Shown here: positions 49,380 through 62,700 of the stretch, in pieces | Layout: each line of letters starts with the position of its first letter | Numbering within the stretch: position 1 is the stretch's first letter | DNA from: Rhabditoides inermis | Lineage: Eukaryota > Nematoda > Chromadorea > Rhabditida > Rhabditidae | Assembly: GCA_963966185.1 (NCBI GenBank) | Contig: CAWZYM010000367.1 | Location: 1-64,000, forward strand | DNA: 64,000 nt | Direction: 5' to 3' | Made by a program: the position numbers and the translations under genes | The notes under the pieces: generated by a model | Databases searched by the model: none | Told to the model about the DNA's origin: nothing | What the model saw: the letters and a program-made list of their open reading frames with translations, nothing else

Positions 49380-51250
49380 TCAACCGATGTTGGCAGATGA
49401 GGGCTGGAGTGAACAGAGAAACGTCGGCCAACGTCGGCCGATGTCAGCCGATGTCGGTTGTGATGAGGAGTGGAGTTAACAGAGAAACGTCGGCCGACGT
49501 CGGCCGATGTTTGTCGATGTCGGCGGATTAATACTGGAGTTGACAGAAAAACGTCGGCCGATGTTGGCTGATGTGAGTCGATGCCGGCAGATGAGTGCTG
49601 GATTGAACAGAGAAACGTCGGCCGATGTTGGCTGATGTGAGCCGATGCCGGCAGATGAGTGCTGGATTGAACAGAGAAACGTCGGCCGACGTCGGCCAAT
49701 GTCAACCGATGTCGGCAACTGAAAGCTGGAGTGAACAGAGAAACGTCGGCCGACGTCGGCCGATGTCAGCCGATGTCGGTTGCAATGAGGAGTGGAGTTA
49801 ACAGAGAAACGTCGGCCGATGTTGGCTGATGTGAGCCGATGTCGGCAGATGAGTGCTGGATTGAACAGAGAAACGTCGGCCGACGTCGGCCGATGTCAGC
49901 CGATGTCGGTTGCGATGAGGAGTGGAGTTAACAGAGAAACGTCGGCCGATGTTGGCTGATGTGAGCCGATGCCGGCAGATGAGTGCTGGATTGAACAGAG
50001 AAACGTCGGCCGACGTCGGCCAATGTCAGCCGATGTCGGCAACTGAAAGCTGGAGTGAACAGAGAAACGTCGGCCGACGTCGGCCGGTGTCTGCCGATGT
50101 CGGCAGATGAGTGCTGGAGTGAACAGAGAAACGTCGGCCGATGTTGGCTGATGTGAGCCGATGCCGGCAGATGAGTGCTGGATTGAACAGAGAAACGTCA
50201 ACCGATGTTAGCAGATGAGGGCTGGATTGAACAGAGAAACGTCGGCCAACGTCGGCCGATGTCGGCCGATGTTTGTCGATGTCGGCGGATGAATACTGGA
50301 GTTGACAGAAAAACGTCGGCCGACGTCGGCCGATGTCAGCCGATGTCGGTTGTGATGAGGAGTGGAGTTAACAGAGAAACGTCGGCGTCGGCCGATGTCA
50401 ATTGAGGTTAGCAGATGAGGGCTGTATTGAACAGAGAAACGTCGGCCGACGTCGGCCGATGTCAACCGATGTTGGCAGATGAGGGCTGGAGTGAACAGAG
50501 AAACGTCGGCCGACGTCGGCCGGTGTCTGCCGATGTCGGCAGATGAGTGCTGGAGTGAACAGAGAAACGTCGGCCGATGTTGGCTGGTGTGAGCCGATGC
50601 CGGCAGGTGAGTGCTGGATTGAACAGAGAAACGTCAACCGATGTTAGCAGATGAGGGCTGGATTGAACAGAGAAACGTCGGCCAACGTCGGCCGATGTCG
50701 GCCGATGTTTGTCGATGTCGGCGGATGAATACTGGAGTTGACAGGAAAACGTCGGCCGACGTCGGCCGATGTCAGCCGATGTTGGCAGATGAGGGCTGGA
50801 TTGAACAGAGAAACGTGGCCGACGTCGGCCGATGTCAACCGATGCCGGCAGATGAGTGCTGGATTGAACAGAGAAACGTTGGCCGACGTCGGCCGATGTC
50901 AACCGATGTTGGCAGATGAGGGCTGGAGTGAACAGAGAAACGTCGGCCGACGTCGGCCGATGTCAACTGATGTTGGCAGATGAGGGCTTGAGTGAACAGA
51001 GAAACGTCGGCCGACGTCGGCCGATGTCAACTGATGTTGGCAGATGAGGGCTTGAGTGAACAGAGAAACGTCGGCCGACGTCGGCCGATGTCAACCGATG
51101 CCGGCAGATGTGTGCTGGATTGAACAGAGAAACGTTGGCCGACGTCGGCCGATGTCAACCGATGTTGGCAGATGAGGGCTGGAGTGGACAGAAAAACGTC
51201 GGCCGACGTCGGCCAATGTCAACCGATGTTGGCAGATGAGGGCTGGATTG
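49316..51250. repeat. Long-range duplicate of 59261-61260
   Basis: Monomer order from 49316 recurs from 59261 at an offset of 9945 bp (also 49896 with 59841). From about 50300 the offset becomes 10009 bp (50462 with 60471, and 50641 with 60650). The 64-bp shift is one extra GTTGGCTGATGTGAG monomer at about 60255-60318, a clean single-monomer insertion. Confidence 0.83.
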
Positions 51251-54200
51251 AACAGAGAAACGTCGGCCGACGTCGGCCGATGTCAACCGATGTTGGCAGA
51301 TGAGGGCTGGAGTGAACAGAGAAACGTCGGCCGACGTCGGCCGATGTCAACCGATGTTGGCAGATGAGGGCTGGAGTGAACAGAGAAACGTCGGCCGACG
51401 TCGGCCGATGTCAACCGATGCCGGCAGATGAGTGCTGGATTGATGTTGGCAGATGAGGGCTGGATTGAACAGAGAAACGTCGGCCGACGTCGGCCGATGT
51501 CAACCGATGTTGGCAGAAGAGGGCTGGAGTGAACAGAGAAACGTCGGCCGACGTCGGCCGATGTCAACCGATGTTGGCAGATGAGGGCTGGAGTGAACAG
51601 AGAAACGTCGGCCGACGTCGGCCGATGTCAACCGATGCCGGCAGATGAGTGCTGGATTGAACAGAGGAACGTTGGCCGACGTCGGCCGATGTCAACCGAT
51701 GTTGGCAGATGAGGGCTGAAATGAACAGAGAAACGTCGGCCGACGTCGGCCGATGTCAACCGATGCCGGCAGATGAGTGCTGGATTGAACAGAAAAACGT
51801 TGGCCGACGTCGGCCGATGTCAGCCGATGTTAGCAGATGAGGGCTGGATTGAACAGAGAAACGTCGTCCAACGTCGGCCGATGTCAACCGATGTTAGCAG
51901 ATGAAAACTGGAGTGAACAGATAAACGTCGACCGACGTCAGCCGATAATAGCCGATGTCGGCAGATGAGAGCTGGATTGAACAGAGAAACGTCGGCCGAC
52001 GTCGGCCGATGTCAGCCGATGTTAGCAGATGAGGGCTGGATTGAACAGAGAAACGTCGGCCGACGTCGGCCGATGTCAACCGATGTTGGCAGATGAGGGC
52101 TGGAGTGAACAGAGAAACGTGGCCGACGTCGGCCGATGTCAACCGATGCCGGCAGATGAGCGCTGGATTAAACAGAGAAACGTTGGCCGGCGTCGGCCGA
52201 TGTCGGCCGATGTTTGTCGATGTCGGCGGATGAATACTGGAGTTGACAGAAAAACGTCGGCCGAGGTCAGCCGATGTTAGCAGATGGGGGCTGGATTGAA
52301 CAGAGAAACGTTGGCCGACGTCGGCCGATGTCAACCGATGTTGGCAGTTGAGGGCTGGAGTGAACAGAGAAACGTCGGCCGACGTCGGCCGATGTCGGCC
52401 GATGTTTGTCGATGTCGGCGGATGAATACTGGAGTTGACAGAAAAACGTCGGCCGAGGTCAGCCGATGTTAGCAGATGGGGGCTGGATTGAACAGACAAA
52501 AAAACGTCGGCCGACGTCGGCCGACGTCGGCCGACGTCGGCCGATGTCAACCGATGTTGGCAGATGAGGGCTGGAGTGAACAGAGAAACGTCGGCCGACG
52601 TCGGCCGATGTCAACCGATGTTGGCTAGATGAGTGCTGGATTGAACAGAGAAACGTTGGCCGACGTCGGCCGATGTCAACCGATGTTGGCAGATGAGGGC
52701 TGGAGTGAACAGAGAAACGTCGGCCGACGTCGGCCGATGTCAACCGATGTTAGCAGATGAGGGCTGGAGTGAACAGAGAAAGATCGACCGACGTCGGCCG
52801 ATGTCAACCGATGTTGGCAGATGAGGGCTGGAGTGAACAGAGAAACGACGGCCGACGTCGGCCGATGTCAACCGATGTTGGCAGATGAGGGCTGGAGTGA
52901 ACAGAGAAACGTCGGCCGACGTCGGCCGATGTCAACTGATGTTGGCAGATGAGGGCTGTATTGAACAGAGAAACGTCGGCCGACGTCGGCCGATGTCAAC
53001 CGATGTTGGCAGATGAGGGCTGGAGTGAACAGAGAAACGTCGGCCGACGTCGGCCGGTGTCTGCCGATGTCGGCAGATGAGTGCTGGAGTGAACAGAGAA
53101 ACGTCGGCCGATGTTGGCTGGTGTGAGCCGATGCCGGCAGGTGAGTGCTGGATTGAACAGAGAAACGTCAACCGATGTTAGCAGATGAGGGCTGGATTGA
53201 ACAGAGAAACGTCGGCCAACGTCGGCCGATGTCGGCCGATGTTTGTCGATGTCGGCGGATGAATACTGGAGTTGACAGGAAAACGTCGGCCGACGTCGGC
53301 CGATGTCAGCCGATGTTGGCAGATGAGGGCTGGATTGAACAGAGAAACGTGGCCGACGTCGGCCGATGTCAACCGATGCCGGCAGATGAGTGCTGGATTG
53401 AACAGAGAAACGTTGGCCGACGTCGGCCGATGTCAACCGATGTTGGCAGATGAGGGCTGGAGTGAACAGAGAAACGTCGGCCGACGTCGGCCGATGTCAA
53501 CTGATGTTGGCAGATGAGGGCTTGAGTGAACAGAGAAACGTCGGCCGACGTCGGCCGATGTCAACTGATGTTGGCAGATGAGGGCTTGAGTGAACAGAGA
53601 AACGTCGGCCGACGTCGGCCGATGTCAACCGATGTTGGCAGATGAGGGCTGGAGTGAACAGAGAAACGTCGGCCGACGTCGGCCGATGTCAACCGATGCC
53701 GGCAGATGAGTGCTGGATTGATGTTGGCAGATGAGGGCTGGATTGAACAGAGAAACGTCGGCCGACGTCGGCCGATGTCAACCGATGTTGGCAGAAGAGG
53801 GCTGGAGTGAACAGAGAAACGTCGGCCGACGTCGGCCGATGTCAACCGATGTTGGCAGATGAGGGCTGGAGTGAACAGAGAAACGTCGGCCGACGTCGGC
53901 CGATGTCAACCGATGCCGGCAGATGAGTGCTGGATTGAACAGAGGAACGTTGGCCGACGTCGGCCGATGTCAACCGATGTTGGCAGATGAGGGCTGAAAT
54001 GAACAGAGAAACGTCGGCCGACGTCGGCCGATGTCAACCGATGCCGGCAGATGAGTGCTGGATTGAACAGAAAAACGTTGGCCGACGTCGGCCGATGTCA
54101 GCCGATGTTAGCAGATGAGGGCTGGATTGAACAGAGAAACGTCGTCCAACGTCGGCCGATGTCAACCGATGTTAGCAGATGAAAACTGGAGTGAACAGAT

Positions 54201-56779
54201 AAACGTCGACCGACGTCAGCCGATAATAGCCGATGTCGGCAGATGAGAGCTGGATTGAACAGAGAAACGTCGGCCGACGTCGGCCGATGTCAGCCGATGT
54301 TAGCAGATGAGGGCTGGATTGAACAGAGAAACGTCGGCCGACGTCGGCCGATGTCAACCGATGTTGGCAGATGAGGGCTGGAGTGAACAGAGAAACGTGG
54401 CCGACGTCGGCCGATGTCAACCGATGCCGGCAGATGAGCGCTGGATTAAACAGAGAAACGTTGGCCGGCGTCGGCCGATGTCGGCCGATGTTTGTCGATG
54501 TCGGCGGATGAATACTGGAGTTGACAGAAAAACGTCGGCCGAGGTCAGCCGATGTTAGCAGATGGGGGCTGGATTGAACAGAGAAACGTTGGCCGACGTC
54601 GGCCGATGTCAACCGATGTTGGCAGTTGAGGGCTGGAGTGAACAGAGAAACGTCGGCCGACGTCGGCCGATGTCGGCCGATGTTTGTCGATGTCGGCGGA
54701 TGAATACTGGAGTTGACAGAAAAACGTCGGCCGAGGTCAGCCGATGTTAGCAGATGGGGGCTGGATTGAACAGACAAAAAAACGTCGGCCGATGTCAACC
54801 GATGTTGGCAGATGAGGGCTGGAGTGAACAGAGAAACGTCGGCCGACGTCGGCCGATGTCAACCGATGTTGGCTAGATGAGTGCTGGATTGAACAGAGAA
54901 ACGTTGGCCGACGTCGGCCGATGTCAACCGATGTTGGCAGATGAGGGCTGGAGTGAACAGAGAAACGTCGGCCGACGTCGGCCGATGTCAACCGATGTTA
55001 GCAGATGAGGGCTGGAGTGAACAGAGAAACGTCGGCCGATGTTGGCTGATGTGAGCCGATGCCGGCAGATGAGTGCTGGATTGAACAGAGAAACGTCGGC
55101 CGACGTCGGCCAATGTCAGCCGATGTCGGCAACTGAAAGCTGGAGTGAACAGAGAAACGTCGGCCGACGTCGGCCGGTGTCTGCCGATGTCGGCAGATGA
55201 GTGCTGGAGTGAACAGAGAAACGTCGGCCGATGTTGGCTGATGTGAGCCGATGCCGGCAGATGAGTGCTGGATTGAACAGAGAAACGTCAACCGATGTTA
55301 GCAGATGAGGGCTGGATTGAACAGAGAAACGTCGGCCAACGTCGGCCGATGTCGGCCGATGTTTGTCGATGTCGGCGGATGAATACTGGAGTTGACAGAA
55401 AAACGTCGGCCGACGTCGGCCGATGTCAGCCGATGTCGGTTGTGATGAGGAGTGGAGTTAACAGAGAAACGTCGGCGTCGGCCGATGTCAATTGAGGTTA
55501 GCAGATGAGGGCTGTATTGAACAGAGAAACGTCGGCCGACGTCGGCCGATGTCAACCGATGTTGGCAGATGAGGGCTGGAGTGAACAGAGAAACGTCGGC
55601 CGACGTCGGCCGGTGTCTGCCGATGTCGGCAGATGAGTGCTGGAGTGAACAGAGAAACGTCGGCCGATGTTGGCTGGTGTGAGCCGATGCCGGCAGGTGA
55701 GTGCTGGATTGAACAGAGAAACGTCAACCGATGTTAGCAGATGAGGGCTGGATTGAACAGAGAAACGTCGGCCAACGTCGGCCGATGTCGGCCGATGTTT
55801 GTCGATGTCGGCGGATGAATACTGGAGTTGACAGGAAAACGTCGGCCGACGTCGGCCGATGTCAGCCGATGTTGGCAGATGAGGGCTGGATTGAACAGAG
55901 AAACGTGGCCGACGTCGGCCGATGTCAACCGATGCCGGCAGATGAGTGCTGGATTGAACAGAGAAACGTTGGCCGACGTCGGCCGATGTCAACCGATGTT
56001 GGCAGATGAGGGCTGGAGTGAACAGAGAAACGTCGGCCGACGTCGGCCGATGTCAACTGATGTTGGCAGATGAGGGCTTGAGTGAACAGAGAAACGTCGG
56101 CCGACGTCGGCCGATGTCAACTGATGTTGGCAGATGAGGGCTTGAGTGAACAGAGAAACGTCGGCCGACGTCGGCCGATGTCAACCGATGCCGGCAGATG
56201 TGTGCTGGATTGAACAGAGAAACGTTGGCCGACGTCGGCCGATGTCAACCGATGTTGGCAGATGAGGGCTGGAGTGGACAGAGAAACGTCGGCCGACGTC
56301 GGCCAATGTCAACCGATGTTGGCAGATGAGGGCTGGATTGAACAGAGAAACGTCGGCCGATGTCAACCGATGTTGGCAGATGAGGGCTGGAGTGAACAGA
56401 GAAACGTCGGCCGACGTCTGCCGATGTCAACCGATGTTGGCAGATGAGGGCTGGAGTGAACAGAGAAACGTCGGCCGACGTCGGCCGATGTCAACCGATG
56501 CCGGCAGATGAGTGCTGGATTGATGTTGGCAGATGAGGGCTGGATTGAACAGAGAAACGTCGGCCGACGTCGGCCGATGTCAACCGATGTTGGCAGAAGA
56601 GGGCTGGAGTGAACAGAGAAACGTCGGCCGACGTCGGCCGATGTCAACCGATGTTGGCAGATGAGGGCTGGAGTGAACAGAGAAACGTCGGCCGACGTCG
56701 GCCGATGTCAACCGATGCCGGCAGATGAGTGCTGGATTGAACAGAGGAACGTTGGCCGACGTCGGCCGATGTCAACCGA
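51251..56779. repeat. Nested satellite units of about 2.3 and 5.1 kb
   Basis: The monomer series starting at 51894 recurs at 54172 (offset 2278) and 56974 (offset 5080). Each contains a doubled 74-bp monomer with GTTTGTCGAT and a junction ACAGACAAAAAAACG (52494, 54771, 57574). The number of GTCGGCCGAC-type decamers after that A-run is four, one and four. Segment 55295-56160 also matches 50205-51070. No gene is present. Confidence 0.82.
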
Positions 56780-59700
56780 TGTTGGCAGATGAGGGCTGAA
56801 ATGAACAGAGAAACGTCGGCCGACGTCGGCCGATGTCAACCGATGCCGGCAGATGAGTGCTGGATTGAACAGAAAAACGTTGGCCGACGTCGGCCGATGT
56901 CAGCCGATGTTAGCAGATGAGGGCTGGATTGAACAGAGAAACGTCGTCCAACGTCGGCCGATGTCAACCGATGTTAGCAGATGAAAACTGGAGTGAACAG
57001 ATAAACGTCGACCGACGTCAGCCGATAATAGCCGATGTCGGCAGATGAGAGCTGGATTGAACAGAGAAACGTCGGCCGACGTCGGCCGATGTCAGCCGAT
57101 GTTAGCAGATGAGGGCTGGATTGAACAGAGAAACGTCGGCCGACGTCGGCCGATGTCAACCGATGTTGGCAGATGAGGGCTGGAGTAAACAGAGAAACGT
57201 GGCCGACGTCGGCCGATGTCAACCGATGCCGGCAGATGAGCGCTGGATTAAACAGAGAAACGTTGGCCGGCGTCGGCCGATGTCGGCCGATGTTTGTCGA
57301 TGTCGGCGGATGAATACTGGAGTTGACAGAAAAACGTCGGCCGAGGTCAGCCGATGTTAGCAGATGGGGGCTGGATTGAACAGAGAAACGTTGGCCGACG
57401 TCGGCCGATGTCAACCGATGTTGGCAGTTGAGGGCTGGAGTGAACAGAGAAACGTCGGCCGACGTCGGCCGATGTCGGCCGATGTTTGTCGATGTCGGCG
57501 GATGAATACTGGAGTTGACAGAAAAACGTCGGCCGAGGTCAGCCGATGTTAGCAGATGGGGGCTGGATTGAACAGACAAAAAAACGTCGGCCGACGTCGG
57601 CCGACGTCGGCCGACGTCGGCCGATGTCAACCGATGTTGGCAGATGAGGGCTGGAGTGAACAGAGAAACGTCGGCCGACGTCGGCCGATGTCAACCGATG
57701 TTGGCTAGATGAGTGCTGGATTGAACAGAGAAACGTCGGCCGACGTCGGCCGATGTCAACTGATGTTGGCAGATGAGGGCTTGAGTGAACAGAGAAACGT
57801 GGCCGACGTCGGCCGATGTCAACCGATGCCGGCAGATGAGTGCTGGATTGAACAGAGAAACGTTGGCCGACGTCGGCCGATGTCAACCGATGTTGGCAGA
57901 TGAGGGCTGGAGTGAACAGAGAAACGTCGGCCGACGTCGGCCGATGTCAACTGATGTTGGCAGATGAGGGCTTGAGTGAACAGAGAAACGTCGGCCGACG
58001 TCGGCCGATGTCAACTGATGTTGGCAGATGAGGGCTTGAGTGAACAGAGAAACGTCGGCCGACGTCGGCCGATGTCAACCGATGCCGGCAGATGTGTGCT
58101 GGATTGAACAGAGAAACGTTGGCCGACGTCGGCCGATGTCAACCGATGTTGGCAGATGAGGGCTGGAGTGGACAGAGAAACGTCGGCCGACGTCGGCCAA
58201 TGTCAACCGATGTTGGCAGATGAGGGCTGGATTGAACAGAGAAACGTCGGCCGACGTCGGCCGATGTCAACCGATGTTGGCAGATGAGGGCTGGAGTGAA
58301 CAGAGAAACGTCGGCCGACGTCGGCCGATGTCAACCGATGTTGGCAGATGAGGGCTGGAGTGAACAGAGAAACGTCGGCCGACGTCGGCCGATGTCAACC
58401 GATGCCGGCAGATGAGTGCTGGATTGATGTTGGCAGATGAGGGCTGGATTGAACAGAGAAACGTCGGCCGACGTCGGCCGATGTCAACCGATGTTGGCAG
58501 AAGAGGGCTGGAGTGAACAGAGAAACGTCGGCCGACGTCGGCCGATGTCAACCGATGCCGGCAGATGAGTGCTGGATTGAACAGAGGAACGTTGGCCGAC
58601 GTCGGCCGATGTCAACCGATGTTGGCAGATGAGGGCTGAAATGAACAGAGAAACGTCGGCCGACGTCGGCCGATGTCAACCGATGCCGGCAGATGAGTGC
58701 TGGATTGAACAGAAAAACGTTGGCCGACGTCGGCCGATGTCAGCCGATGTTAGCAGATGAGGGCTGGATTGAACAGAGAAACGTCGTCCAACGTCGGCCG
58801 ATGTCAACCGATGTTAGCAGATGAAAACTGGAGTGAACAGATAAACGTCGACCGACGTCAGCCGATAATAGCCGATGTCGGCAGATGAGAGCTGGATTGA
58901 ACAGAGAAACGTCGGCCGACGTCGGCCGATGTCAGCCGATGTTAGCAGATGAGGGCTGGATTGAACAGAGAAACGTCGGCCGACGTCGGCCGATGTCAAC
59001 CGATGTTGGCAGATGAGGGCTGGAGTGAACAGAGAAACGTGGCCGACGTCGGCCGATGTCAACCGATGCCGGCAGATGAGCGCTGGATTAAACAGAGAAA
59101 CGTCGGCCGACGTCGGCCGATGTCGGCCGATGTTTGTCGATGTCGGCGGATGAATACTGGATTGAACAGAGAAACGTTGGCCGACGTCGGCCGATGTCAA
59201 CCGATGTTGGCAGATGAGGGCTGGAGTGGACAGAGAAACGTCGGCCGACGTCGGCCGATGTCAACCGATGTTGGCAGATGAGGGCTGGAGTGAACAGAGA
59301 AACGTCGGCCGACGTAGGCCGATGTCAACCGATGTTGGCAGATGAGGGCTGGAGTGAACAGAGAAACGTCGGCCAACGTCGGCCGATGTCAGCCGATGTC
59401 GGTTGTGATGAGGAGTGGAGTTAACAGAGAAACGTCGGCCGACGTCGGCCGATGTTTGTCGATGTCGGCGGATTAATACTGGAGTTGACAGAAAAACGTC
59501 GGCCGATGTTGGCTGATGTGAGTCGATGCCGGCAGATGAGTGCTGGATTGAACAGAGAAACGTCGGCCGATGTTGGCTGATGTGAGCCGATGCCGGCAGA
59601 TGAGTGCTGGATTGAACAGAGAAACGTCGGCCGACGTCGGCCAATGTCAACCGATGTCGGCAACTGAAAGCTGGAGTGAACAGAGAAACGTCGGCCGACG

Positions 59701-62700
59701 TCGGCCGATGTCAGCCGATGTCGGTTGCAATGAGGAGTGGAGTTAACAGAGAAACGTCGGCCGATGTTGGCTGATGTGAGCCGATGTCGGCAGATGAGTG
59801 CTGGATTGAACAGAGAAACGTCGGCCGACGTCGGCCGATGTCAGCCGATGTCGGTTGCGATGAGGAGTGGAGTTAACAGAGAAACGTCGGCCGATGTTGG
59901 CTGATGTGAGCCGATGCCGGCAGATGAGTGCTGGATTGAACAGAGAAACGTCGGCCGACGTCGGCCAATGTCAGCCGATGTCGGCAACTGAAAGCTGGAG
60001 TGAACAGAGAAACGTCGGCCGACGTCGGCCGGTGTCTGCCGATGTCGGCAGATGAGTGCTGGAGTGAACAGAGAAACGTCGGCCGATGTTGGCTGATGTG
60101 AGCCGATGCCGGCAGATGAGTGCTGGATTGAACAGAGAAACGTCAACCGATGTTAGCAGATGAGGGCTGGATTGAACAGAGAAACGTCGGCCAACGTCGG
60201 CCGATGTCGGCCGATGTTTGTCGATGTCGGCGGATGAATACTGGAGTTGACAGAGAAACGTCGGCCGATGTTGGCTGATGTGAGCCGATGTCGGCAGATG
60301 AGTGCTGGATTGAACAGAGAAACGTCGGCCGACGTCGGCCGATGTCAGCCGATGTCGGTTGTGATGAGGAGTGGAGTTAACAGAGATACGTCGGCGTCTG
60401 CCGATGTCAATTGAGGTTAGCAGATGAGGGCTGTATTGAACAGAGAAACGTCGGCCGACGTCGGCCGATGTCAACCGATGTTGGCAGATGAGGGCTGGAG
60501 TGAACAGAGAAACGTCGGCCGACGTCGGCCGGTGTCTGCCGATGTCGGCAGATGAGTGCTGGAGTGAACAGAGAAACGTCGGCCGATGTTGGCTGGTGTG
60601 AGCCGATGCCGGCAGGTGAGTGCTGGATTGAACAGAGAAACGTCAACCGATGTTAGCAGATGAGGGCTGGATTGAACAGAGAAACGTCGGCCAACGTCGG
60701 CCGATGTCGGCCGATGTTTGTCGATGTCGGCGGATGAATACTGGAGTTGACAGGAAAACGTCGGCCGACGTCGGCCGATGTCAGCCGATGTTGGCAGATG
60801 AGGGCTGGATTGAACAGAGAAACGTGGCCGACGTCGGCCGATGTCAACCGATGCCGGCAGATGAGTGCTGGATTGAACAGAGAAACGTTGGCCGACGTCG
60901 GCCGATGTCAACCGATGTTGGCAGATGAGGGCTGGAGTGAACAGAGAAACGTCGGCCGACGTCGGCCGATGTCAACTGATGTTGGCAGATGAGGGCTTGA
61001 GTGAACAGAGAAACGTCGGCCGACGTCGGCCGATGTCAACTGATGTTGGCAGATGAGGGCTTGAGTGAACAGAGAAACGTCGGCCGACGTCGGCCGATGT
61101 CAACCGATGCCGGCAGATGTGTGCTGGATTGAACAGAGAAACGTTGGCCGACGTCGGCCGATGTCAACCGATGTTGGCAGATGAGGGCTGGAGTGGACAG
61201 AGAAACGTCGGCCGACGTCGGCCAATGTCAACCGATGTTGGCAGATGAGGGCTGGATTGAACAGAGAAACGTCGGCCGATGTCAACCGATGTTGGCAGAT
61301 GAGGGCTGGAGTGAACAGAGAAACGTCGGCCGACGTCGGCCGATGTCAACCGATGTTGGCAGATGAGGGCTGAAATGAACAGAGAAACGTCGGCCGACGT
61401 CGGCCGATGTCAACCGATGCCGGCAGATGAGTGCTGGATTGAACAGAAAAACGTTGGCCGACGTCGGCCGATGTCAGCCGATGTTAGCAGATGAGGGCTG
61501 GATTGAACAGAGAAACGTCGTCCAACGTCGGCCGATGTCAACCGATGTTAGCAGATGAAAACTGGAGTGAACAGATAAACGTCGACCGACGTCAGCCGAT
61601 AATAGCCGATGTCGGCAGATGAGAGCTGGATTGAACAGAGAAACGTCGGCCGACGTCGGCCGATGTCAGCCGATGTTAGCAGATGAGGGCTGGATTGAAC
61701 AGAGAAACGTCGGCCGACGTCGGCCGATGTCAACCGATGTTGGCAGATGAGGGCTGGAGTAAACAGAGAAACGTGGCCGACGTCGGCCGATGTCAACCGA
61801 TGCCGGCAGATGAGCGCTGGATTAAACAGAGAAACGTTGGCCGGCGTCGGCCGATGTCGGCCGATGTTTGTCGATGTCGGCGGATGAATACTGGAGTTGA
61901 CAGAAAAACGTCGGCCGAGGTCAGCCGATGTTAGCAGATGGGGGCTGGATTGAACAGAGAAACGTTGGCCGACGTCGGCCGATGTCAACCGATGTTGGCA
62001 GTTGAGGGCTGGAGTGAACAGAGAAACGTCGGCCGACGTCGGCCGATGTCGGCCGATGTTTGTCGATGTCGGCGGATGAATACTGGAGTTGACAGAAAAA
62101 CGTCGGCCGAGGTCAGCCGATGTTAGCAGATGGGGGCTGGATTGAACAGACAAAAAAACGTCGGCCGACGTCGGCCGACGTCGGCCGACGTCGGCCGATG
62201 TCAACCGATGTTGGCAGATGAGGGCTGGAGTGAACAGAGAAACGTCGGCCGACGTCGGCCGATGTCAACCGATGTTGGCTAGATGAGTGCTGGATTGAAC
62301 AGAGAAACGTCGGCCGACGTCGGCCGATGTCAACTGATGTTGGCAGATGAGGGCTTGAGTGAACAGAGAAACGTGGTCGACGTCGGCCGATGTCAACCGA
62401 TGCCGGCAGATGAGTGCTGGATTGAACAGAGAAACGTTGGCCGACGTCGGCCGATGTCAACCGATGTTGGCAGATGAGGGCTGGAGTGAACAGAGAAACG
62501 TCGGCCGACGTCGGCCGATGTCAACTGATGTTGGCAGATGAGGGCTTGAGTGAACAGAGAAACGTCGGCCGACGTCGGCCGATGTCAACTGATGTTGGCA
62601 AATGAGGGCTTGAGTGAACAGAGAAACGTCGGCCGACGTCGGCCGATGTCAACCGATGCCGGCAGATGTGTGCTGGATTGAACAGAGAAACGTTGGCCGA

